Assembly (NCBI GenBank): GCA_964471115.1
Contig: CAYYFE010000019.1
Coordinates: 6,745-70,744 of the forward strand
Reading direction: 5' to 3'
DNA: 64,000 nt
From: SYFT01 sp964471115
GTDB taxonomy: Bacteria > Acidobacteriota > Vicinamibacteria > Vicinamibacterales > SCN-69-37
The translations under genes were made by a program, and so were the position numbers. The notes below the pieces were generated by a model. It was not told the DNA's origin. It did no database searches and saw only the letters and a program-made list of their open reading frames with translations. Each line of letters begins with the position of its first letter. The stretch's first letter is position 1. Below, piece by piece: positions 16,301 to 25,559 of this stretch.

Positions 16301-19105
16301 TTCGATCACAACCGGATCACGCTGCGGCCCGAACAGACCACGTGGCGGCCCGGCGATCGCGCGCGCCTGATGATTGAATCCCCGTGGGAGTCGGCCACGG
16401 GGCTCCTGACGGTGGAGCGCGAAGGCATTCGCCGCCACGAGCGGTTCACGCTGACCTCGACGCAACACACGGTGGAGGTACCGATCACCGACGAGGACAT
16501 TCCCAATCTGTACGTCTCGGTGCTGCTCGTGCGTGGGCGCACCTCGACGGAGTTCGGCGCCGACGGCAGCGACCCTGGCAAACCGGCGTTCCGGCTGGGC
16601 TATGCGGCCCTGACGGTCGAAGATACGAGCAAGTCGCTGAACGTCGCCATCGCGGCCGACCGGCAGCAGTACCGGCCCGCCAACACCGCGCGGGTCTCGC
16701 TGACGGTGACGGACGCCTCGAAGCGGCCGGCCCGCGCCGAAGTCACGTTGTGGGCCGTGGACCAGGGCGTGTTGTCGCTCACCGATTACCGCGCGCCCAA
16801 CGTCCTCAAGGACGTGTACCGCGAGAAGGCGCTGCAGGTGATGACCACCGACAGCCGCCAGCGCATCGTCTCGCGCCGGGTCCTCACGCCGAAGGGCGCC
16901 GACGCCGGCGGTGGCGGCGGCGATCTGGCCGCGGTCCGGCAGGATCTGCGGCCGCTGGCCTTTTGGGTGGGCTCGGTGGAGACCAACGCCAATGGCACGG
17001 CGACCACCACCGTGACGTTGCCCGAGTCGCTGACGACGTATCGCATCATGGCGGTGGCCGCCGACGCCGGATCCCGGTTCGGCAGCGACACGGCCGACAT
17101 CACCGTCACCAAACCGGTCACACTGCTCGGCACCTATCCCCGGTTCCTGCGGCCGGGCGATCGGGCGTCATTCGGCGCGGTGGTCACCAACACCACCGCC
17201 ACCGGGGGGACCGCGCAGGTCACCATTCGCAGTCTCGATCCCACCCTGCTGGAACTGACCGGCGACAGTACGCAGCGACTGACGGTCGGCGCGGGCGGCA
17301 GCGCTGATGTCCGGTTCCCCGCCACGGCGCTCCGCACCGGCCGGGCGCGCGTCCAGGTCAGTGTGACGCTGGGCGAGCATACGGATGCGTTTGAATCCGT
17401 CGTGCCCGTGTATGCACCGGCGCCTGCGGAAACCGTTGCCGCCTTTGCGCAAACCACCAGCACCTGGACGCAGCCGATCACGCTGCCCGGTGACATCAAT
17501 ACGGCGGTGGGCGGGCTGACGATCGACTGGGCCTCCACGGCGCTGGTCGGCATGGCGGGCGGGGTCGACTACCTCGTGTCGTACCCGTATCAGTGCGCCG
17601 AGCAGAAGGCGTCGGCCGCGTACGCCTTCATGCTGGCGGCCGATCTGGGCCGCGCCTTTGCGGTGGGCACCGTGCCCCCTGACGAGTACCGCACGCGCGC
17701 CACGCAGTTGCTGCAGGACCTGCCCTCGTTCCAGTGCGGCGACGGCGGCATGGCGTACTGGCAGTCCAGCCACTGCCAGTCGAATCCGTATCTGACCGCG
17801 TACGTGCTGCATGTCATGCACACCGGCCGGCAGCTGGGTCTGGCGCCGGATCAGGGCGCGGTCGATCGCGCGCTCGACTATCTGGAGCAGGTGCTGGCCG
17901 AGACCACCCCGCCCGCGCAGATCGGCTTCGTGCCGGTGTGGGCGGCGTCGCAGGCCTACGCGGTGAAGGTGCTCGGAGAATGGGGCCGCCCGCAGGCCTC
18001 ACACATCACGCGGCTGGCCGACAACCTCGACCGGTTGCCTGTGTTTGCCACGTCGTACCTGCTCGACGCGCTGGCGTTGGCCAACGACCGGGGCCCCCGG
18101 TATCAGAGCGCGTTGACCCGGGTGACCAACGCGCTGCGGGTGGAGGGCGACGAAGCCCACGTGCAGGAGCTGAACGCCGAAGCGCTCGGCTGGATCTGGC
18201 ACTCGAACACGCGGGCCACCGCCCTGGTGCTCGACGGCCTGGTGCGGCGCGGTGACACGACCGCGGCGGAAGAACCCGGGCCGATGATTCCCGGCCTGGT
18301 GCGATGGCTGCTGGCGGCGCAACGCAACGGACACTGGGGCGACACACAAAGCAACGCCACGACCCTGCAGGCGCTGGTGGCCTACTACCGCCGCTTCGAG
18401 CGCGAGGTCCCCGACATGACGGCCACGGCCACCCTCGGAGCCCGGACGATCGGCACGGGCCGATTCTCCGGCCGTTCCGTCGTCTCACAACGGTTGCAGG
18501 TGTCGATGCCGGATCTGCTGCGCGCGGTCACATCGGGCACACCCGCTTCGCTTGCGCTCTCACGCGCGGGCACCGGCCGGCTTTACGCGTCGGCGCGGCT
18601 GTCGTTCACGCCGCTGTCGCCGCCGGTCGCGCGCGACCAGGGGCTGCGCGTCGAACGGCACTACGAACGCTTCGTGGAAAACGGCTCGGGACCGGTGGCC
18701 ACCGAATTTGCCGCCGGCGACCTCGTGCGTGTGGTCCTGCGCGTGACGACGCCGCAGGAGCGCCGGTATGTCGCGGTGGCCGACGCCCTGCCCGCCGGGT
18801 TTGAAGCCGTGGACGGGTACTTCCGCACGACGGCCGCGGATCTGGCGCGCGAGGCGACGGTCACCGGTGGCGACGGCGAACCGTGGTGGCGCCGCTGGCA
18901 GCGTGGCGGGTTCGACCACGTGCAGAAACACGACGACCGCGTGGAGATCTTCGCCACGCGACTCTCGGACGGCACCCACGAGTTCTCGTACCTGGTCCGC
19001 GCGACCACGGCCGGCACGTTCCTCGCCGCCGGCGCGTCGGCGGAACTGATGTACGCGCCGGAGGTCAACGGCCGGGCGGCGCCCGCGACGGTGGTGGTGC
19101 GGTAA
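13304..19105 (+). CDS. Bacterial alpha-2-macroglobulin family protein
   Basis: A 1933-residue exported A2M-like protein, thought in this family to trap proteases that reach the periplasm. Signal peptide about 1-20 (ends LASSAQN); no lipobox Cys, unlike Escherichia coli YfhM. An Ig-like N-terminal region precedes the MG2 block near residue 635 (DRGVYRPGEDVHV). The A2M core lies near 1215-1300 (LAFWVGSV; PESLTTYRIMAVAAD). The thioester motif is YPYQCAEQ, with C1431 and Q1434 present, so the thioester looks intact. The alpha-helical TED domain (about 1400-1700) and C-terminal beta domains follow. The stop overlaps the ATG of the PBP1C gene (TAATG), the classical pairing for this family. Confidence 0.93.
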   Translation: MRRAGLLALLLSSFTLASSAQNQPLTIVDASPRGEVTQRSDASEIRLIFSEPMIALGRAPANPQIPWVTITPRIAGQFRWSGTTILLFTPDPAAPLPDATTYTVTVDPSATSAAGRRLGTPFRFEFTTPTVKLLSAEWVRRTGRYDSPITVALRFNQRVRPSDVLAHLRAAYEPHEWTPPAFTDRELARLKTGDPNGLAQFEAKVAATRRAASASAALTLRQAAEWDRERFPPEDTVVMLETTTVPPVESWIALTLGADMPSPAGPARPREPQTTRLEMEPAFFVDTRWLCRDACDPSGRTPLAFFRPVGAAEVARALSVRDITRPTAEAEVARSATARQPDASAVYEHHTAESAGFDAQPPASTWRLRLDPSLTAADGQRLGYTWIAIVTNEHHRAFVSFGDGHGVWERTGGPVLPFSSRNFTRVTQWLQRLTVDELMPTILRLQTDDYETRFRQAPDGPGRDRRLTIKADAIQAHGLDLTPALPASGAGLVWAAIKPEDALAGATPADERLTPRATIVQATNLGLTVKDSPQNTLVFVTALDTGAPVAGATVSIVNTNNERLWRGTTTADGIALAPALPLRDRDNYWNFRFIVTAEKDGDVAYVGSDWNEGIESWNFNVPYDINEAEPLLRGSVFTDRGVYRPGEDVHVKAIVRADRPAGIQLLPAGTTLKVTTRNSRDQVVDERTLAVTRWSSIEWTWTPPANAVLGEHRISVVWEGSPANEWLRTIDGTFLVAAYRKPDFKVETSVTMPQAVASEAMSLSASAQYLFGAAVANRPVRWSVTRTPERGVPTAIVERYPANLFTFGARADETGDTGPTAADVATTSADGRFSTQVATEASNRAYRYTFEAEVEDVSRQRIANRSAVVVHPAALYVGIRSADDFATAGTPSPFGVVAVDLSGQPVDGVSVAVSLVKLQWNSVRIAEGNGFYRWESTQTETPAGSWTITTTREPVTQAVTVPEAGSYLLRATARDAAGRATVTEHRFWAMGAGYTAWERFDHNRITLRPEQTTWRPGDRARLMIESPWESATGLLTVEREGIRRHERFTLTSTQHTVEVPITDEDIPNLYVSVLLVRGRTSTEFGADGSDPGKPAFRLGYAALTVEDTSKSLNVAIAADRQQYRPANTARVSLTVTDASKRPARAEVTLWAVDQGVLSLTDYRAPNVLKDVYREKALQVMTTDSRQRIVSRRVLTPKGADAGGGGGDLAAVRQDLRPLAFWVGSVETNANGTATTTVTLPESLTTYRIMAVAADAGSRFGSDTADITVTKPVTLLGTYPRFLRPGDRASFGAVVTNTTATGGTAQVTIRSLDPTLLELTGDSTQRLTVGAGGSADVRFPATALRTGRARVQVSVTLGEHTDAFESVVPVYAPAPAETVAAFAQTTSTWTQPITLPGDINTAVGGLTIDWASTALVGMAGGVDYLVSYPYQCAEQKASAAYAFMLAADLGRAFAVGTVPPDEYRTRATQLLQDLPSFQCGDGGMAYWQSSHCQSNPYLTAYVLHVMHTGRQLGLAPDQGAVDRALDYLEQVLAETTPPAQIGFVPVWAASQAYAVKVLGEWGRPQASHITRLADNLDRLPVFATSYLLDALALANDRGPRYQSALTRVTNALRVEGDEAHVQELNAEALGWIWHSNTRATALVLDGLVRRGDTTAAEEPGPMIPGLVRWLLAAQRNGHWGDTQSNATTLQALVAYYRRFEREVPDMTATATLGARTIGTGRFSGRSVVSQRLQVSMPDLLRAVTSGTPASLALSRAGTGRLYASARLSFTPLSPPVARDQGLRVERHYERFVENGSGPVATEFAAGDLVRVVLRVTTPQERRYVAVADALPAGFEAVDGYFRTTAADLAREATVTGGDGEPWWRRWQRGGFDHVQKHDDRVEIFATRLSDGTHEFSYLVRATTAGTFLAAGASAELMYAPEVNGRAAPATVVVR

Positions 19106-21342
19106 TGCGCCGCTGGTGGGCCGGCGCCTGCCTGCTGCTGGCCGGGGCCGCGTACATCCGCGGGGGGCCTGTGCCCGCCGCGGTCCTGGCGGTGGACGAG
19201 GCACGGCCGTCGGTCGAGGTGTTCGACCGCCGCGGTGTCCGGCTGTACGAAGCGCGGTCGGACCGAGGCACGCGCGGCGAGTGGCTGCCGCCTGACGCGT
19301 TGCCGCCGATGGTCGTGGCCGCCACGTTGGCCGCCGAAGATCATCGCTTTCCCTCGCATCCGGGCGTCGACCCGGTGGCGCTGACCCGCGCGCTGTCGCG
19401 AAACGTCCGCGCCGGCCGGATCACCGAGGGCGGCTCCACGATTACGCAGCAGGTGGTGGCACTGGCTGAGGCCCGCGCGGGCCGTCCGGCCAGCCGGACC
19501 GTGCCCGGCAAACTGCGCGAAGCCGTTCTGGCGCTGCGCCTGGAACAACGGCTCACCAAACGCGAGATCCTGTCGCGCTACCTCGCGCTGGCGCCGTACG
19601 GCAATCAAGTCGAAGGCGTCGCGCGCGCCAGCCGGTACTACTTCGGCGTGCCCGCGTCGGATCTGACGCCCGCTCAAGCGGCGTATCTGGCGGCGCTCCC
19701 GCAGCAGCCCGGACGGTTTAATCCGCGCCGTGATGCGGCGCTTGCCCGGCCACGCCAGCATCGCATTCTGCGCCGCATGGCCGAGGAAGGCTGGCTGGCG
19801 CCCGGCGCCCTGCAGGCCGCGCTCGCCGAAGAGATTCGCATCACGGCCGAAGAACCCGAGTCGCTGGCGCCGCATTGGGTGCGCCAGGTGCTGAACGCGC
19901 CCGAGGCGTATTGCAGCGCCCGTGGGGACGCGCGCGCCTCCACCGGGTGTCACACCAGTCTGGACGCGGCGCTCCAACGCACGGTCCTCGGGATTCTGCG
20001 CGCGAAACAGGCGCAGCTGGCCGCCCACGATGCGCACCAGGCGGCGGTGGTGGTCCTCGACAACGCCACCGGCCAGTGGCTGGTCTGGGCCACCATCGGG
20101 TCCGATATCGATGCGGCGACCACGCCGCGGCAACCGGGATCGGCGCTCAAGCCGTTCGTGTATGCGGCGGCGTTCGAGCGTGGCTGGCACCCGGGCCAGG
20201 TGCTGGCCGACGTGCCCAGCACGTTTCCCACCGCCGAACCGGGCATCCTGTACAGTCCGCGCAACTACGACGGCCGCTTCCGCGGGCCGATGCGCGCGCG
20301 GGTGGCGCTGGCCGGGTCGGAAAACGTCCCGGCCGTGGCGCTGGCGTCGGAAATCGGCGTCGCGTCGATCGCCGACTTGCTCCGCCATGCGGGCCTCACG
20401 ACACTCGACCGGTCGGCTGCGCACTACGGTCTGGGGCTGACGCTCGGCAATGCCGAGGTGCGCCTCGACGAACTCGTGCGCGCGTACGCGCGGCTGGTCA
20501 GCGACCGCGCGTTCCTCTCGCCGGAGGCGGCGTTCTGGATTACGGATATCCTGGCCGACCCCGAAGCCCGCCGCTTCGCGTTCGGCGAAGGCAGCAGTCT
20601 CGACCTGCCGTTCCCGGTCGCCGTCAAGACCGGTACGTCACAGGCGTACCACGACAACTGGACGATCGGCTACACGGCGGACCTCACCGTCGGCGTGTGG
20701 GTCGGCAACCTCGACCGCACGCCGCTGCGCCAGTCCTCCGGCGTCACCGGCGCGGGGCCGATCTTTTATGACGTCATGCTCGCCGCCGTGGAGCACACCC
20801 GCGGCGCCCTGCCCCTGTTTGACACCACCCCGATCTTGGCGCCGCCTTCCGGTCTGCGCGAGGTCACGCTGTGCGCCGTCTCCGGTCTCACGGCCGGCGC
20901 CGCCTGCCCGGCGCGCGTGCGCGAGTGGCTGCCCCGCCACGCGCCTGACACCACCTGCACCTGGCATCACCACTCCGACCGCGGCCTCGTCACCGTGTAC
21001 CCCGACGTCTACCGGCAGTGGGCCACCACCATGACGGGGTGGCGAGATGACGAGATGGCGAGATGGCGAGGTGGCGAGGTGGCGACCGGGCGCCCCTTCC
21101 GCATCACGTCACCGGCCAGCGGCGCCACGTATCTGATTGACCCGACATTGCGACGGGAGTTTCAGTCTCTCTCCCTGAAGGCCAGTGGGGCCGTTGGACG
21201 GGTCGAGTGGCGACTGGATGGACAACTGCTGGGTACGACGGTTGAGGCCGCGTTGACCTGGCCGCTGCGTCCGGGCACCCACCGTTTTGTCGCAACGGAT
21301 GCCGAAGGGCGGACGGCCGAAAGTCTCGTCGTCATCAAATAA
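19105..21342 (+). CDS. pbpC: Penicillin-binding protein 1C
   Basis: Bifunctional peptidoglycan glycosyltransferase/transpeptidase, 745 residues, anchored by an N-terminal helix. GT51 motifs include AAEDHRF (catalytic E88), GGSTITQQ and the RxPxR-like LEQRLTKREILSRYL. Transpeptidase motifs are SALK (S346, K349), SEN and KTGTS (K508). A C-terminal BiPBP_C domain (from about FRITSPASGATYL) marks the PBP1C subtype. Between the catalytic part and that domain is a linker encoded by six 8-nt GATGGCGA-type units. The ATG overlaps the A2M stop. The frame is open upstream to 18883 but the ATG at 19105 gives the correct membrane anchor. Confidence 0.94.
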   Translation: MRRWWAGACLLLAGAAYIRGGPVPAAVLAVDEARPSVEVFDRRGVRLYEARSDRGTRGEWLPPDALPPMVVAATLAAEDHRFPSHPGVDPVALTRALSRNVRAGRITEGGSTITQQVVALAEARAGRPASRTVPGKLREAVLALRLEQRLTKREILSRYLALAPYGNQVEGVARASRYYFGVPASDLTPAQAAYLAALPQQPGRFNPRRDAALARPRQHRILRRMAEEGWLAPGALQAALAEEIRITAEEPESLAPHWVRQVLNAPEAYCSARGDARASTGCHTSLDAALQRTVLGILRAKQAQLAAHDAHQAAVVVLDNATGQWLVWATIGSDIDAATTPRQPGSALKPFVYAAAFERGWHPGQVLADVPSTFPTAEPGILYSPRNYDGRFRGPMRARVALAGSENVPAVALASEIGVASIADLLRHAGLTTLDRSAAHYGLGLTLGNAEVRLDELVRAYARLVSDRAFLSPEAAFWITDILADPEARRFAFGEGSSLDLPFPVAVKTGTSQAYHDNWTIGYTADLTVGVWVGNLDRTPLRQSSGVTGAGPIFYDVMLAAVEHTRGALPLFDTTPILAPPSGLREVTLCAVSGLTAGAACPARVREWLPRHAPDTTCTWHHHSDRGLVTVYPDVYRQWATTMTGWRDDEMARWRGGEVATGRPFRITSPASGATYLIDPTLRREFQSLSLKASGAVGRVEWRLDGQLLGTTVEAALTWPLRPGTHRFVATDAEGRTAESLVVIK
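21038..21085. repeat. 8-mer array GATGGCGA inside pbpC
   Basis: Six 8-nt units (GGTGGCGA, GATGACGA, GATGGCGA twice, GGTGGCGA twice) total 48 bp, so the reading frame is kept. They encode a WRDDEMARWRGGE-type linker. The same unit, on the other strand, forms the intergenic array at 63055-63118. Confidence 0.85.
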
Positions 21343-21420
21343 GGACACTTTTGATACGTCAGAAACGTCAGATATGGCCATTCCTAGCGCCATTTAACGA
21401 CAGACGACGTCAATTTTGTC

Positions 21421-21449
21421 TTGTTTTGAACACCAACGACACCCATACT
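21421..21449 (+). promoter_or_regulatory. Candidate sigma-70 promoter
   Basis: TTGTTT (21421-21426) and CATACT (21444-21449) are separated by 17 bp in a relatively AT-rich stretch after pbpC. Transcription would start near 21456, giving a leader of about 70 nt that contains the hairpin at 21469-21511. Just upstream, ACGTCAGA is repeated twice (about 21356-21373), a possible operator. Confidence 0.45.
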
Positions 21450-21468
21450 GTCGTCGCCATCAAGGCAA

Positions 21469-21511
21469 CCGAGCGCCCCCGTAGAAGATCCCCCGATCTT
21501 CGGCGACTCGG
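21469..21511 (+). promoter_or_regulatory. Strong leader hairpin next to the ribosome-binding site
   Basis: CCGAGCGCC pairs with GGCG and CTCGG, and inside that GAAGATC pairs with GATCTTC over a CCCC loop. The result is about 16 base pairs with a 6-nt bulge on one side and a single A on the other. It ends 2 nt before GGAG (21514-21517), which is 7 nt before the ATG at 21525. There is no T-run. I could not match it to a riboswitch class known to me. Confidence 0.5.
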
Positions 21512-21524
21512 CCGGAGCCCACGC

Positions 21525-22616
21525 ATGATTCGTCATCGTTTCAAACCTGTCCTTATCCTCACTGTCGCCTGCAGTCTTCTGGTCCCGGCAATCGCCCGCG
21601 CCCAGGGCAAGAGTTCGACCAACCAGGGGAGCACGCCGAACGGCAAACCGTTCCAGATGATTCAGTCGCAGATTGGCGGCATCAACGCGCAGCTCTCCAC
21701 GCTGACGGCGGATGTGGTCGCCCTTCAGCAGCAGGTGGCGGCGCTTGACAGCCGCGTCACGTCGGTCGTCAACGACCTGCAGAGCCAGCTCAACGCGCTG
21801 GCCGTCCGGGTCGCCGAGGCCGAAGCGCGGCTGACCGTCAACGAGGGCGCGATTGCCACGCTGGCCGACGCCACGGCCGCGCTCGAGGCCCGGATCTCTG
21901 CGGCTGAGACCTCGATTCAGGCGCTGCAGGCCTCCAACGCCTCACTGCAGGCCACACTGGCTGACGTCCAGGCCCAGCTGGCCGCCGAGACGTCCAGCAT
22001 CCGCGCGGCGCTGCTCCAGTTGGAGAACAACCTGCGGACGCTGATCAACACGAACACCGCCAACATCGCCGCGTTGCAGGGCCAGGTGTCCGGGATTCAG
22101 ATGTTCATGAGCAACATGGTGAACTCGGCCTGCGTGACCGGACAGGCGGCCCGGGCGATCAGCCCGAACGGCGTCCTGGTGTGCACGTCGGCCGCTGCCC
22201 CTGGCACAAACCTGTTCACCGTTTCCTCGTACCTGACGGCGCCTGCGTACTGGAGCGTTGGCGGGGCGCTGGGATGCCCGACCGGCTCGACCTACGTCGA
22301 CGGGGGATTCGAGCACTGGCCCTACTACGAGAACCGGAGCACCTGGGCCTCGGACCTGGTCTCCTACGCCTCGCTCTACGTTACCGGGTACAACTACGCC
22401 ACGTATTATGACGGCTGGAGCTGGTACACGGTCGCCATCCCCTACTACGGCATTTATCACAACACCTATGACTACGGGCGCTACATCTACACGCCGTTCA
22501 CGAGCTCGATGGTGACGCGCTCGCTGCCCTCCGCGGGCACCTACTACTACGCGCTCCAGAACCAGGGCTCGTGGTCGACCTCGATGACGGTGCAGGTCAC
22601 CTGCCGTCACAACTAG
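21525..22616 (+). CDS. Secreted coiled-coil protein with Tyr/Trp-rich C-terminal domain
   Basis: A 363-residue exported protein. Signal peptide about 1-27 (ends AIARAQG). Residues about 43-195 form a long heptad-like coiled coil rich in Ala, Leu and Gln. Residues about 200-363 form a globular domain with several Cys and very many Tyr/Trp (clusters such as WPYYENRSTW and ATYYDGWSWYT), ending in VQVTCRHN. I recognise no family; the layout suggests a trimeric or fibrous surface protein. Start chosen at 21525 because it gives the signal peptide and has GGAG at the right distance. The frame is open upstream to 21351. Followed by a strong terminator. Confidence 0.7.
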   Translation: MIRHRFKPVLILTVACSLLVPAIARAQGKSSTNQGSTPNGKPFQMIQSQIGGINAQLSTLTADVVALQQQVAALDSRVTSVVNDLQSQLNALAVRVAEAEARLTVNEGAIATLADATAALEARISAAETSIQALQASNASLQATLADVQAQLAAETSSIRAALLQLENNLRTLINTNTANIAALQGQVSGIQMFMSNMVNSACVTGQAARAISPNGVLVCTSAAAPGTNLFTVSSYLTAPAYWSVGGALGCPTGSTYVDGGFEHWPYYENRSTWASDLVSYASLYVTGYNYATYYDGWSWYTVAIPYYGIYHNTYDYGRYIYTPFTSSMVTRSLPSAGTYYYALQNQGSWSTSMTVQVTCRHN

Positions 22617-22644
22617 GTCGCCGAACCTCGCGGTGCGGACACTG

Positions 22645-22682
22645 AACGGGGACGCCGGCCTTCCGGCGTCCCCGTTTCTTTT
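22645..22682 (+). terminator. Intrinsic terminator
   Basis: A 14-bp perfect stem (22645-22658 with 22663-22676, core CGGGGACGCCGG) closes a CCTT tetraloop and is followed by TTTCTTTT. It lies 29 bp after the stop of the coiled-coil gene and is the clearest terminator in the window. Confidence 0.9.
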
Positions 22683-22735
22683 GGAGCGCGGCCACGCCCG
22701 TGCGGAACGGGCCGTCCGGCCGCGTCTGGATGGGC

Positions 22736-22741
22736 CATAAT
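22736..22741 (+). promoter_or_regulatory. -10-like box CATAAT before kinase gene
   Basis: CATAAT ends 13 nt before the ATG at 22755, leaving a leader of only a few nucleotides. No -35 or Shine-Dalgarno is evident. Confidence 0.4.
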
Positions 22742-22754
22742 CCTCGGTGCGCGC

Positions 22755-25559
22755 ATGCAGGACGACGACCGCACCCGCCTGGGTGGAGACGAAGCCGACG
22801 CAACGCGGCTGTCTGACGAAACACGCCTGAGTGGTACGCCGCGCGAGAGCGCGCGGGATGTCGCGCACCTGCAGACCGGCGACGCCTTCGGCTCGCGGTA
22901 CCGCATCCTCAAGGCCCTTGGCGTTGGCGGCATGGGCGTCGTGTACCAGGCCTGGGACCAGACGCTCAATGTCGTCGTCGCCCTCAAGGTCATCCGGCCC
23001 GACGCGGCGTCCGACCCGTGGGCGTCTGCCGACATCGAGCGCCGGTTCAAACAGGAACTCCTGCTCGCGCGACAGGTCACCCATCGCAACGTCGTGCGCA
23101 TCCACGACCTCGGAGAAGTGGACGGCACGAAATACATCACGATGTCGTTCATCGAGGGCGAGGATCTGGCCACCATCCTGCGCCGCGAAACGACGTTGCC
23201 AGTCTCACGGGTGCTGCCGCTCGCGCGGCAGATCGCCGAGGGCCTGGAAGCCGCGCACGACGCCGGCGTGGTGCATCGCGATCTCAAACCCGCCAACATC
23301 ATGGTGGACGGCGAGGGCCACGCCCTCATCATGGACTTCGGGATCGCGGTCCGCGATCCCAACGCGGAGGCCCGCCGGGGTCCGGGCCCCGCGGCGCACA
23401 AACCCGGCGACTCCGACGGCGTGGTCATCGGCACGGTCGAGTACATGTCGCCGGAACAGTCGCGCGGACAGGCGGTGGACCACCGCACGGACATCTACGC
23501 GTTCGGCCTGATCCTCACCGATCTCCTGCTCGGCCGGCGCAAAGGAGAACCGGGCCAGTCGGCCTGGCAGTCACTCACCGACCGCATCTCCAAGCCGCCG
23601 GAGCCGCTGGCCAAGCGCGACCCGAACGTCCCGGCTGATTTCGACGCGGTCATCACCAGGTGCGTGCAGATTGACCCGGCCGATCGCTACGCGACCACCG
23701 CGGAACTGGTGCAGGCGCTGCGACGCCTCGACGACAACGGGGTGTTGATCCCGGAGGCGCGCACACTGACGCCGCGCATGATGGCCGCCGCGGTCGTCGT
23801 GGTGGCAGGACTGCTCGGCGGCACGTGGTGGTTCGCCAGCGGGCCGGCCGCGCAACCCACCGAGCCCGTATCGGTGCTCATCGCCGACTTCGCCAATCGC
23901 ACCGGGGACACGGTCTACACCGGCCTGGTCGAACAGGCCATGGCGGTCGGCGTCGAAGGCGCGTCGTTCATCACGGCCTACCCCAGGCGCGATGCGCTGC
24001 GCCTGGCCGCGACGCTGCAGCCGGGCTCGTCGCTCGATCCGGCGGTGGCCAAACTGGTCTCCATGCGTGAAGGCCTGGACGTGATCGTCGGCGGCGACAT
24101 CACTTCGTCGGGCGACGGCATCGCGTTGCGTGTCACCGCGACGCGCACCGAAAGCGACGAAGTGCTGGTCGACTGGACGACAACAGCGGCCGGCAAGGAC
24201 CAGGTGCTCGAGGCCGTGGGCCGCGCGGCGGCGCGCGTGCGCGAGACGCTGGGTGATACCAAGACGGAAAATGCCGTGAGCGACGCCGAGACGTTCACGG
24301 CGGCCTCACTCGAGGCGGCCAAGGCGTACGCGGAGGCGCAGGAGTTCGGCTGGGCGGGAAGACAGGAGGACGCCATCGCGGCCTACCAGCGCGCGCTGGC
24401 CATCGACCCCGAGTTCGGCCGCGCGCATGCCGGCCTGGCCGCCACCTACGCCAATCTCCGCCGGCCGGAGGAAGCGGAGGCGAGTTATTCCGAGGCCCTG
24501 TCGCACCTCGACCGCATGACCGAGCGCGAGAAGTTCCGCACGCGCGGCGGCTACTACCTGTTCAAGCGGAACTCGGACAAGGCCCTCGAGGAATTCGAGG
24601 CGCTGGCGGCGCAGTACCCCGCCGACTCGGCGGGCCTCGCCAATCTCGCGGTGGCGCAGTTTCAGCGGCGCGAACTGGCCAAGGCGCTCGAGACCGGTCT
24701 GCGCGCGTCGGAGATTTATCCCACCAACGTCATCCGGCGGAACAACGCGGCGCTGTTTGCGATGTACGTCGGCAACTTCGATCAGGCCATCACACTCGCC
24801 AACGACGTGCTCCAGATCAACCCGGAGCGCATCAAGGCGTACGTGGCGATGGGCCTGGCCCACCTGGCCCTGGGCCACACGGCGGAGGCGGCGGCCACGT
24901 GGGATCGGCTCGCCGCGCTCCCGTCGGCGGACGCGAAGGCGGATGCGGCGAGCGGCCGCATCGACATGGCGTTGTTCGAGGGGCGCGACCGCGACGCCCT
25001 CGCAATGCTCGACGCAGCCATCGCCCAGGATCGCGAGGCGAAGAACCTGACGTCCGTGGGCCGGCGGCTGGCGATCAAGGCCGACGTGTTGCTCGCGCAG
25101 GGGAACAGGGCGGCGGCTGTGCGCGCGGCCCGCGAGGCGGTCGCGGCTGGACGTGAGGACGGCATCCTTTACACGTCGGCCAAGGTCATGATTGAGGCCG
25201 GTCAGGCCGCGGCGGCCGACGCGATCGTCGTCGACATGGACAACCGGCTGGAGAACGAGCCGCGCATTTACGCGGCGTTGCTCAAGGGTGAAGCGGCATT
25301 GGCGGCCGGCCGCTCCCGCGAGGCGCTGACGCACTTCGAAGCGGCCCAGAAGCTGGCCGACACCTGGCTGGGCCGGCTCAGCCTGGGCCGCGCGTATCTC
25401 GCACTGGGCGCCTTCCCGGAAGCCGCGTCGGAATTCGACCGTTGCCTCGCGCGCAAAGGCGAGGCGACGGCGGTCTTCCTGGATGACCTGCCGAGTTACC
25501 GGCTGGTCAGGACGGCCGAACGCCTGCTGGACCAGGCGCGCGGCCGGCTCGGACGCTGA
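22755..25559 (+). CDS. Transmembrane Ser/Thr protein kinase with TPR repeats
   Basis: A 934-residue signalling kinase. A short N-terminal stretch repeats TRL(G/S), then a complete Hanks-type kinase domain follows. It has the Gly loop GVGGMGVV (about 56-63), VALK lysine K78, HRDLKPAN (H174-R-D176), DFG in IMDFGIA, and YMSPEQ. One transmembrane helix (about 342-362) separates it from an extracytoplasmic part. That part has an alpha/beta domain (PVSVLIADFANRTGD) and then many TPR-like helices to the C-terminus (about 525-925). All catalytic residues are present. The last 64 bp overlap the convergent giant secreted protein gene. Partners are unknown. Confidence 0.93.
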   Translation: MQDDDRTRLGGDEADATRLSDETRLSGTPRESARDVAHLQTGDAFGSRYRILKALGVGGMGVVYQAWDQTLNVVVALKVIRPDAASDPWASADIERRFKQELLLARQVTHRNVVRIHDLGEVDGTKYITMSFIEGEDLATILRRETTLPVSRVLPLARQIAEGLEAAHDAGVVHRDLKPANIMVDGEGHALIMDFGIAVRDPNAEARRGPGPAAHKPGDSDGVVIGTVEYMSPEQSRGQAVDHRTDIYAFGLILTDLLLGRRKGEPGQSAWQSLTDRISKPPEPLAKRDPNVPADFDAVITRCVQIDPADRYATTAELVQALRRLDDNGVLIPEARTLTPRMMAAAVVVVAGLLGGTWWFASGPAAQPTEPVSVLIADFANRTGDTVYTGLVEQAMAVGVEGASFITAYPRRDALRLAATLQPGSSLDPAVAKLVSMREGLDVIVGGDITSSGDGIALRVTATRTESDEVLVDWTTTAAGKDQVLEAVGRAAARVRETLGDTKTENAVSDAETFTAASLEAAKAYAEAQEFGWAGRQEDAIAAYQRALAIDPEFGRAHAGLAATYANLRRPEEAEASYSEALSHLDRMTEREKFRTRGGYYLFKRNSDKALEEFEALAAQYPADSAGLANLAVAQFQRRELAKALETGLRASEIYPTNVIRRNNAALFAMYVGNFDQAITLANDVLQINPERIKAYVAMGLAHLALGHTAEAAATWDRLAALPSADAKADAASGRIDMALFEGRDRDALAMLDAAIAQDREAKNLTSVGRRLAIKADVLLAQGNRAAAVRAAREAVAAGREDGILYTSAKVMIEAGQAAAADAIVVDMDNRLENEPRIYAALLKGEAALAAGRSREALTHFEAAQKLADTWLGRLSLGRAYLALGAFPEAASEFDRCLARKGEATAVFLDDLPSYRLVRTAERLLDQARGRLGR

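Noticed and set aside
21343..21524. Cyclic-di-GMP or other known riboswitch
   Set aside because: The hairpin is a single bulged stem; the conserved loops of the classes I know are absent.
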